Positions 1-5,091 of a stretch of DNA of 5,091 bases are shown here, one piece after another. Made by a program: the position numbers and the translations under genes. Every line of letters begins with the position of its first letter. Positions within the stretch are counted from its first letter, which is position 1. This DNA is from CAYTZN01 sp964442495 (GTDB taxonomy: Bacteria > Pseudomonadota > Gammaproteobacteria > Legionellales > Legionellaceae). Location: positions 1 through 5,091 of the forward strand of contig CAYTZN010000033.1 of assembly GCA_964442495.1 (NCBI GenBank), read 5' to 3'. The notes under the pieces were generated by a model. The model saw only the letters and a program-made list of their open reading frames with translations, did not search any database and was not told the origin of the DNA.

Positions 1-20
1 ATATGAAGTTAGCCTCATAT
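1..20. repeat. Short perfect inverted repeat at left edge
   Basis: ATATGA at 1-6 is the exact reverse complement of TCATAT at 15-20, giving a 6 bp stem with an 8 nt loop. No T-tract follows, so it is not a forward intrinsic terminator. It is short and AT-rich and may be chance. Confidence 0.25.
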
Positions 21-66
21 TTCGTGACCATCTCTCAGGCTTTATGCGCGGTATCTAGTAGGATCT

Positions 67-90
67 CGATGTGAGACCGGAAGTACATCG
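67..90. repeat. Inverted repeat, possible leader hairpin
   Basis: CGATGT at 67-72 pairs with ACATCG at 85-90, and a G73-T84 wobble extends the stem to 7 bp around a 10 nt loop. It lies upstream of the promoter assigned to ribF and is not followed by a run of T. It may be the end structure of an upstream transcript, or chance. Confidence 0.3.
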
Positions 91-175
91 TGTATAAAGA
101 ACGTTACGTAGGCGATTACAAGCGCATTTGTGCTTGAAAATTAGATGCTTTTCTGCATGCTCTTATAAGTATCAT

Positions 176-204
176 TTCGCAATTGTGCGCTAACTCGGTA
201 TAAT
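176..204 (+). promoter_or_regulatory. Sigma-70 promoter for ribF-ileS-lspA
   Basis: A perfect -10 box TATAAT lies at 199-204. A -35 candidate TTCGCA (176-181, 4 of 6 consensus bases) sits 17 nt upstream. Transcription would start near 211, about 20 nt before the ribF ATG at 232. No other good promoter is seen before ileS or lspA, so this one probably drives all three genes. The -10 is convincing; the -35 is less certain. Confidence 0.7.
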
Positions 205-231
205 ACGACCCTTTGATTGGTTTTTCATGTG

Positions 232-1173
232 ATGAAATTGTGGCGTGGTTTTGAGCAAATTCAGCAGCGTTCCTCGGCGACCGTGGCTACTATTGGTAAT
301 TTTGATGGCGTGCATTTAGGCCATCAGGCTTTGTTACGTTTGTTACGTCTAGAAGCGAATCGATTACAGTTGCCTTTGGTTGTTATGCTGTTTGAACCCC
401 AACCGGCCGAATATTTTCAAAAAGAGGCGGCTCCTGCTCGGCTTTCAACCCTACGTGAAAAGCTTGAAGTGTTGCGTGAGTGTGGTGTTGATGATGTTGT
501 TTGTGTTAAATTTGACCAAAAATGGGCATCCATGCTACCGCTAGAGTTTGCTGAGCATTACGTGTTTTTAGGGTTAAATGCTAAGTATTTATTAATGGGT
601 GAAGATTTTCGCTTTGGTCGTGAAAGAGCGGGTGACATGATGCTCTTAAGTGAGCTTGGCAAGAAGCATGCTTGTGATGTGCACACGTTCCCTGATTTTT
701 ATATTGATCAACAACGAGTAAGTTCTACTAAAATTAGACAAGCACTTTCGGTGGGAGCACTCGAGCAGTCAGCAAGTTTTTTAGGGCGAACCTACAGCAT
801 GTGTGGTCGGGTTGTTCATGGCGCGGGGCGTGGTCGGCAGTGGGGTTTTCCTACGGCCAATTTAATGTTAAACCGCAAGACCCTTCCGTTGAGCGGTGTC
901 TTTTGTGTTCAAGTAAAACAAGAGGGGCGCGCTCTTTTAGCTGGGGTTGCAAATATAGGTTGCCGTCCAACCATTGATGGCAGTAGGAATGTTCTTGAAA
1001 TTCATCTTTTGGATGTAGATGTCTCCATTTATGGTGAGATGTTGCAGGTGTTTTTTTTACATAAATTGCGAGATGAAATTAAATTTTCTTCAGTAAATGA
1101 ACTTAAAATAAAAATTCATGAGGATATTGCTGAGGCAAAATCTTGGTTTAACCGCATTCATGAAATCATATAG
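232..1173 (+). CDS. ribF: Bifunctional riboflavin kinase / FAD synthetase
   Basis: RibF phosphorylates riboflavin to FMN and then adenylylates FMN to FAD in the cytoplasm. At 313 aa it matches the E. coli enzyme (about 313). The N-terminal FMN adenylyltransferase domain (about 1-185) shows GNFDGVHLGH (22-31), GEDFRFG (123-129) and SSTKIRQ (164-170). The C-terminal riboflavin kinase domain (about 186-310) shows GRGRQWGFPTAN (199-210), GVANIGCRPT, and the likely catalytic Glu256 in LEIHLLD. The ATG at 232 is chosen because MKLWRG lines up with E. coli MKLIRG. An in-frame TTG at 217 would leave only about 6 nt of leader after the predicted transcription start; GTG at 229 is also possible. No clear Shine-Dalgarno precedes the ATG. 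It is first in the operon, 11 nt before ileS. The family assignment is firm; the start is slightly less so. Confidence 0.97.
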   Translation: MKLWRGFEQIQQRSSATVATIGNFDGVHLGHQALLRLLRLEANRLQLPLVVMLFEPQPAEYFQKEAAPARLSTLREKLEVLRECGVDDVVCVKFDQKWASMLPLEFAEHYVFLGLNAKYLLMGEDFRFGRERAGDMMLLSELGKKHACDVHTFPDFYIDQQRVSSTKIRQALSVGALEQSASFLGRTYSMCGRVVHGAGRGRQWGFPTANLMLNRKTLPLSGVFCVQVKQEGRALLAGVANIGCRPTIDGSRNVLEIHLLDVDVSIYGEMLQVFFLHKLRDEIKFSSVNELKIKIHEDIAEAKSWFNRIHEII

Positions 1174-1184
1174 AGTGGATACCC
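1174..1184 (+). promoter_or_regulatory. ribF-ileS spacer with ileS ribosome binding site
   Basis: Only 11 nt separate the ribF stop from the ileS ATG. They contain AGTGGA (1174-1179), a partial Shine-Dalgarno match about 5 nt before the start. There is no room for a separate promoter or terminator, which supports co-transcription. It also fixes the ileS start, because MTDYKDTLNLP matches the usual N-terminus of the family. Confidence 0.6.
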
Positions 1185-3983
1185 ATGACAGACTATAAAG
1201 ACACATTAAATTTACCACGTACCGATTTTCCTATGAAAGCAAGCTTGTCTCAACGTGAACCTGATAGGTTGGCAGCATGGGCAGCAAATGATGTGTACAA
1301 AAAAATTCGTGCAGCTCGAGAGGGAAGCAAACGATTTATATTGCATGATGGTCCTCCTTATGCAAATGGCCACTTACATTGCGGGCATGCATTAAATAAA
1401 ATTCTTAAAGACATTATTATAAAATCAAAAACGTTGAGTGGTTTTGATGCCCCATTTGTACCTGGCTGGGATTGCCATGGCTTGCCCGTTGAATTAAACG
1501 TTGAAAAGAAAGTAGGAAAGTCAGGCGTAAAAGTTTCGTCAAAAGAATTTAGGAAGCATTGCCGTGAGTATGCGGGTAGTCAAATAGACATCCAACGCGA
1601 AGAATTTAAGCGTTTAGGTGTTTTTGGGGACTGGCAAAACCCCTACACCACCATGAATTATACTTATGAAGCAAACATTGTTCGAGCACTTGCCAAAATC
1701 ATTGAAAACGGTCACCTTCAACAAGGTTTTAAGCCTGTGCATTGGTGTATTGATTGTGGTTCAGCTTTGGCTGAAGCAGAGGTTGATTATGAAGATAAAA
1801 CATCTCCTTCTATTGATGTGGCTTTCCACGCCGTTAACGCAGAAGCTTTTATAGCAAAAATCAATCCTCAATTACCTGAGAAAGAGGTTATCGTTCCGAT
1901 ATGGACCACTACACCGTGGACCTTACCGGCAAATGAGGCGGTTTGTTTACATCCTACTATTGAGTATGCTCTCATTGATGTGGGTCATTGTTATTACCTT
2001 GTGGCGAATGAATTAGTAGCAAGTGTTATGGCCCGATATAATATTGCGATGTTTAAAACATGTGGTACAGCGCTAGGCCAGGTTTTTGATAAAGAGTTGC
2101 TTCAGCATCCATTTTATGACCGCGACGTTCCTTTAGTGTTGGGTGATCATGTAACCATTGACTCAGGTACAGGCTGCGTGCATACGGCTCCTGCCCATGG
2201 CCCTGATGACTATTTAGTTGGACGGGCTTATGGGTTGCCCCTACTTAACCCCGTCATGGCGAACGGTTGTTACGCACCAGATGTACCTTTATTTGCAGGA
2301 CGTTCCGTATTAAAAGTAAATCAAGAGATTCTAGATACTTTACGTGAAAAGAGCGCGTTATTGCATGAAGAAGCGCTTCAACACAGTTATCCTCACTGTT
2401 GGCGTCATAAAACACCCATGATTTTTAGAGCGACTCCTCAATGGTTTATATCAATGGATAAAAATGGGTTGAGAGATGCATTGATTGAACAAATTGATGA
2501 TGTCAATTGGGTTCCCGACTGGGGTAAAGCGCGCATTAAAAACATGGTTGAAAGCCGGCCGGATTGGTGTATATCAAGGCAGCGCTCCTGGAATACTCCT
2601 ATGCCGTTGTTTGTGCATAAAGTTAGTCGTGAGTTACATCCACATACGGTAGAGTTGATTGAAAAAGTTGCTGCTCGAATTGAACAAGAGGGAATGGATG
2701 CATGGTTTGATCTAGACATTAACGAGTTATTGGGTGCGGATGCGCAGCACTATGAAAAAATCAGTGATACGTTAGATGTTTGGTTTGATTCAGGTGTTTC
2801 TCATTTTTGTGTTTTAAATCAGGGAGATGCACTTGGTTTTCCAGCCGATGTTTATTTTGAAGGTTCTGATCAACACAGAGGGTGGTTTAACTCTTCATTG
2901 ACCACCGCAGTAGCGATGTATGGCAAGCCACCTTATAAATCGGTTCTTACCCATGGCTACACGGTAGATGCTGAGGGAAAAAAACTATCCAAGTCTAAGG
3001 GCAATTATGTAGCCTTGGATAAAATGATTGCTCAGCATGGCGCTGACATCTTGCGTTTATGGGTTGCTTCTACCGATTATCGGAACGAGGTAAGCATTTC
3101 GGAAGAGATCATTAAACGAAATGCTGATGCGTATCGCCGTATTCGCAATACAGCTCGCTTTCTTTTAGCAAATTTATTTGATTTTGTCCCTGAGCGTGAT
3201 GCTGTTGCTAAAGACAAATTAGTGGAATTGGATAGATGGGCGATTAAACGTTGTCAAGAATTGCAGAAAGAGATACTTGCTGCTTATGAAAATTACCATT
3301 TTCATGTGATTTATCAAAAAATACATAATTTTTGTGCCGTGGACATGGGAAGCTTTTATCTAGATATCATTAAGGATAGGCAGTACACCATACCCGTTAA
3401 TAGTGTGGCTAGACGCTCTTGTCAGACAGCAATGTACTACATCGTGCATGCTCTAACGCGTTGGTTAGCACCTATTTTATCGTTTACCTCAGAAGAAATT
3501 TGGCAAGCCATTCCGGGGCATCAAGAGGGCTCTGTATTTCTCGCGCAATGGTATGAGGAGTGGCCTGATGTGGGTAATGTGGTCATGGAGGATTGGAAAC
3601 AGCTGCATGCTATTCGTGATGAAGTGAACAAAGCCCTTGAGACACAACGTCAAAGAGGTTTAATCGGCTCTGCATTAGCTGCTGAAGTAATCCTTTATGC
3701 GTCAGAAGCTTCACAATTGCTTTTGGAAAAGTTCAAAGATGAGTTACGCTTTTTCCTGATTACTTCATCAGCTAAAGTAAGTCCTCTAGCAGAACGTCCT
3801 GTTGGTGTGCATTTAAATGAGGAATTAGGAGTGGCTATTGAGGTAAAATCAAGCGCTTATCCTAAATGTGGTCGGTGTTGGCATCGTTCGGAGAGCGTTG
3901 GGGATGATGCATCGCACCCTGAGCTATGTCAACGGTGTGTTTCTAACATCAGTGGTAAGGACGAAGTGAGGCTCTTTGTATGA
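1185..3983 (+). CDS. ileS: Isoleucyl-tRNA synthetase (class I, bacterial type)
   Basis: IleS charges tRNA-Ile with isoleucine in the cytoplasm and edits mischarged valine. At 932 aa it is close to E. coli IleS (938). The Rossmann catalytic core carries the HIGH motif as HCGH (65-68) and the KMSKS loop as KLSKS (600-604), with WCISRQRSW from residue 461 and DQHRGWF from residue 562. The CP1 editing domain shows WTTTPWTLPAN (240-250) and HGPDDY (338-343), with the editing Asp at 342 as in E. coli. An anticodon-binding helical domain follows (about 680-840). The C-terminus has a zinc site of four cysteines at 895, 898, 915 and 918 (CGRC and CQRC), which marks the bacterial type able to use a C-terminal zinc ribbon. 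It overlaps lspA by 4 nt. No defects are seen. The HCGH and KLSKS spellings are natural variants by position and do not suggest loss of function. Confidence 0.99.
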   Translation: MTDYKDTLNLPRTDFPMKASLSQREPDRLAAWAANDVYKKIRAAREGSKRFILHDGPPYANGHLHCGHALNKILKDIIIKSKTLSGFDAPFVPGWDCHGLPVELNVEKKVGKSGVKVSSKEFRKHCREYAGSQIDIQREEFKRLGVFGDWQNPYTTMNYTYEANIVRALAKIIENGHLQQGFKPVHWCIDCGSALAEAEVDYEDKTSPSIDVAFHAVNAEAFIAKINPQLPEKEVIVPIWTTTPWTLPANEAVCLHPTIEYALIDVGHCYYLVANELVASVMARYNIAMFKTCGTALGQVFDKELLQHPFYDRDVPLVLGDHVTIDSGTGCVHTAPAHGPDDYLVGRAYGLPLLNPVMANGCYAPDVPLFAGRSVLKVNQEILDTLREKSALLHEEALQHSYPHCWRHKTPMIFRATPQWFISMDKNGLRDALIEQIDDVNWVPDWGKARIKNMVESRPDWCISRQRSWNTPMPLFVHKVSRELHPHTVELIEKVAARIEQEGMDAWFDLDINELLGADAQHYEKISDTLDVWFDSGVSHFCVLNQGDALGFPADVYFEGSDQHRGWFNSSLTTAVAMYGKPPYKSVLTHGYTVDAEGKKLSKSKGNYVALDKMIAQHGADILRLWVASTDYRNEVSISEEIIKRNADAYRRIRNTARFLLANLFDFVPERDAVAKDKLVELDRWAIKRCQELQKEILAAYENYHFHVIYQKIHNFCAVDMGSFYLDIIKDRQYTIPVNSVARRSCQTAMYYIVHALTRWLAPILSFTSEEIWQAIPGHQEGSVFLAQWYEEWPDVGNVVMEDWKQLHAIRDEVNKALETQRQRGLIGSALAAEVILYASEASQLLLEKFKDELRFFLITSSAKVSPLAERPVGVHLNEELGVAIEVKSSAYPKCGRCWHRSESVGDDASHPELCQRCVSNISGKDEVRLFV
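3966..3971 (+). promoter_or_regulatory. lspA ribosome binding site inside ileS
   Basis: GTGAGG lies 8 nt before the lspA ATG, within the last codons of ileS. With the ATGA stop/start overlap at 3980-3983 it implies that ribosomes finishing ileS can re-initiate on lspA (translational coupling, inferred). Confidence 0.65.
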
Positions 3984-4444
3984 AAAAATGGCCATGGTTT
4001 ACACTTGCATTTTTAGTTGTTTTTATTGATCAAGCTAGTAAATATTGGGCTTCTATAGCATTAAGCCCATACCAGCCCAAAGCGGTGATTCCTATGCTTA
4101 ACCTTGTGCTTGCTTATAACACGGGGGCGGCCTTTAGTTTTTTAAGCGGTGCTGGTGAATGGCACCGTTGGTTTTTTTCAAGTTTTAGCGCGCTCATGAG
4201 CACAGTACTCATAATATGGATGTTTCGTCTTAAAAGCACAGCATATCTACAATTAGCGGCATTAAGTCTTGTGCTAGGTGGTGCTATTGGCAACCTAATC
4301 GATCGATTTTATTATGGATATGTTATTGATTTTATTGATTTATATTACAAAAACTATCATTGGCCTGTCTTTAATGTTGCAGATAGCGCTATTTGCCTTG
4401 GTGCATTTTTACTCTTTATAGATTTTGCCAAAAAAGAGCAATAA
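3980..4444 (+). CDS. lspA: Lipoprotein signal peptidase (signal peptidase II)
   Basis: LspA is an inner-membrane aspartyl protease that removes the signal peptide of diacylglyceryl-modified prolipoproteins, after Lgt and before Lnt. At 154 aa it is near the usual 155-170. Four hydrophobic segments are visible (about 6-24, 63-83, 88-107 and 131-149). Conserved blocks are in order: DQASK (17-21), NTGAAFS (47-53), GGAIGNLIDR (100-109), VIDFID (115-120) and FNVADSA (131-137). The catalytic dyad, placed by comparison with the Pseudomonas enzyme, is Asp117 and Asp135. The start is fixed by the ATGA overlap with ileS and by GTGAGG upstream. It is the last gene of the operon; ispH, which often follows in gammaproteobacteria, is not seen. 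Globomycin targets this family. Confidence 0.98.
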   Translation: MKKWPWFTLAFLVVFIDQASKYWASIALSPYQPKAVIPMLNLVLAYNTGAAFSFLSGAGEWHRWFFSSFSALMSTVLIIWMFRLKSTAYLQLAALSLVLGGAIGNLIDRFYYGYVIDFIDLYYKNYHWPVFNVADSAICLGAFLLFIDFAKKEQ

Positions 4445-4485
4445 AATCTGTCATGTCTGCATAGGCAATCATCCATCAAAATATA

Positions 4486-4516
4486 CCAATGCTTAGGTCA
4501 ACCTACTGAGCATTGG
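4486..4516 (+). terminator. Probable intrinsic terminator after lspA
   Basis: CCAATGCTTAG (4486-4496) and CTGAGCATTGG (4506-4516) form an 11 bp stem with one G-U wobble and a 9 nt loop. It starts 42 nt after the lspA stop. Only TTT follows directly, then GCTCAATAAGG and a later T-rich run (4531-4539), so the U-tract is imperfect. An A-rich stretch precedes the stem, so it might also work on the other strand. Confidence 0.65.
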
Positions 4517-4565
4517 TTTGCTCAATAAGGTTTATTTTTCATTTCTGAGGCATCGTAACTGTTCA

Positions 4566-4880
4566 GTGCGCCAAGCAAAGCTTGGCTTATCTTGCACGTG
4601 CAAGTCCTGCCATAGAAGGAGAACCGATTCCACTATGTAGTGAGTCTTGCGTTGTCGTAGGTAACGAAAACAACGAAGCGTAGACAACGAAATTACCGAG
4701 CCAAAATCCGAAAAACGCATAGGGTGAAAGAAATTAGCCTCGAAAGAACGAAGTGTGAGAGCTGAGGGTTTTGAACGCCCCGCAAGCAACAGATTGGTAC
4801 AGGAACTAAATCGGGAACTCTGTATTAATCTCTCACCGGGGTTGGAAACGTTGGCGAGCTAATAGAGATAAGTGGTGAAG
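4566..4880 (+). mobile_element. Truncated group II intron, 5' domain I fragment
   Basis: The stretch opens with GTGCG, the conserved 5' splice-site sequence of group II introns, and continues with GTGCAAGTCC, typical of the domain I start. Stems consistent with domain I are visible: GCCAAGC (4570-4576) with GCTTGGC (4580-4586), CGTTGTC (4650-4656) with GACAACG (4683-4689), and ATCTCT (4828-4833) with AGAGAT (4864-4869). Segments such as CGAAAGAACGAAGTGTGAGA and the run ending GAACGCCCCGCAAGCAAC resemble bacterial group II introns from memory. A complete intron has about 600 nt of ribozyme plus a reverse transcriptase/maturase gene in domain IV. Neither the reading frame nor the domain V hairpin is present, so this is a dead 5' remnant. 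The 5' edge is sharp; the 3' edge is an estimate from the switch to AT-rich sequence. Base composition is richer in GC than the sequence to its right. Confidence 0.78.
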
Positions 4881-5091
4881 CTATTTTCTTCTAATCGATG
4901 GCTTGTTTGGAATGGAGCAGAGTTAGTTTTATTTCTAGTGTTAGATAATAAACTGTTTGCTCTATACATAAGATTTCCATAAAAGCAAACAATTTATTTT
5001 CTATTTAATTGATAAATATAGCTTTTTTCTTAAGTTGACGCCATTGCGTGAACGGTTACCTTCCTATCTTATCGATTGATTATTAGACTAT
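4881..5091. other. AT-rich tail without a gene
   Basis: Up to about 5030 the sequence is strongly AT-rich and all six frames are broken by stops; the longest frame I find is 29 codons on the minus strand (4891-4980) with no support. An 8 bp inverted repeat lies at 4954-4991. From about 5031 the composition shifts (TTAAGTTGACGCCATTG) and could belong to another element continuing beyond the window, but nothing is identified. No tRNA, rRNA or CRISPR repeat is seen. Confidence 0.6.
4954..4991. repeat. Inverted repeat in AT-rich tail
   Basis: TGTTTGCT (4954-4961) is the exact reverse complement of AGCAAACA (4984-4991), an 8 bp stem with a 22 nt loop. It is followed by a T-rich stretch (ATTTATTTTC). 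The long loop makes it a weak terminator candidate; it might instead be an operator-like site or a remnant of an element end. Confidence 0.35.

Larger units (their letters stand above)
1..174. other. Upstream leader without an intact gene
   Basis: No open frame with a credible start crosses this stretch on either strand; every reverse-strand ATG is followed by a nearby stop. In forward frame 2 an open stretch runs from the left edge to a tandem TAG TAG at 56-61 (18 residues, starting YEVSLIFRDH). It could be the last codons of a gene lying to the left, but I do not recognise it. A 20-residue open stretch at 75-137 (frame 3, starting DRKYIVYKER) has no start codon. MurJ or rpsT, common neighbours of ribF in gammaproteobacteria, are not visible here. 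Two short inverted repeats lie in the stretch and are listed separately. Confidence 0.5.

Noticed and set aside
134..169. Second promoter (TTGAAA at 134-139 with TATAAG at 164-169)
   Set aside because: The spacer would be 24 nt, too long for sigma-70.
217..231. TTG at 217 as the ribF start
   Set aside because: It adds five residues (MVFHV) not seen in E. coli RibF and lies about 6 nt after the predicted transcription start.
1051..1058. Run of eight T in ribF as a frameshift site
   Set aside because: The reading frame continues normally with conserved C-terminal sequence, so there is no sign of programmed or accidental shifting.
1666..1854. 62-codon open frame on the plus strand
   Set aside because: It is an out-of-frame shadow inside the editing-domain region of ileS, without its own ribosome binding site.
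2438..2719. 93-codon open frame on the minus strand
   Set aside because: It is fully inside ileS, which is intact and conserved in the forward frame; the peptide looks like an antisense shadow.
4532..4789. 85-codon open frame on the minus strand
   Set aside because: It lies antisense across the group II intron fragment. Such frames are a known source of false hypothetical proteins in intron copies. It crosses the intron 5' boundary and has no ribosome binding site or domain support.
4891..4980. 29-codon minus-strand open frame in the AT-rich tail
   Set aside because: It is short, has no recognisable similarity or clear ribosome binding site, and fits chance.
5035..5070. Promoter with TTGACG at 5035-5040 and TATCTT at 5065-5070
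   Set aside because: The spacer is 24 nt and no -10-like hexamer sits at 16-18 nt.

Overview
The window comes from a moderately AT-rich gammaproteobacterial chromosome. RibF, IleS and LspA align by eye along their whole length with the E. coli proteins. Their wording, and the ribF-ileS-lspA order, look most like Legionella or a close relative. That placement rests on remembered family sequences, not on a search.

Layout: positions 1-231 are a leader with no intact gene on either strand. It ends in a good sigma-70 promoter (-10 TATAAT at 199-204). Positions 232-1173 are ribF (bifunctional riboflavin kinase/FAD synthetase), 1185-3983 ileS (isoleucyl-tRNA synthetase) and 3980-4444 lspA (prolipoprotein signal peptidase). 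The three genes are packed head to tail, with an 11 nt gap and then a 4 nt ATGA overlap, so they form one operon. A strong 11 bp hairpin at 4486-4516 follows lspA and probably ends the transcript.

The operon is housekeeping: flavin cofactor supply, isoleucine charging of tRNA, and lipoprotein signal-peptide removal. The genes are joined by long-conserved order rather than by a shared pathway. All key motifs are present and no gene is broken.

The accessory part is the right-hand 525 bases. At 4566 a sequence starts with the group II intron signature GTGCG and continues for about 315 nt with domain I-like stems. It then stops without maturase or domain V and passes into a very AT-rich stretch (about 4881-5030) with no gene. 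The last 60 bases look different again and could be the edge of another element outside the window. I see no new multi-gene system here. The item most worth a second look is the orphan 5' group II intron fragment just behind the operon terminator.
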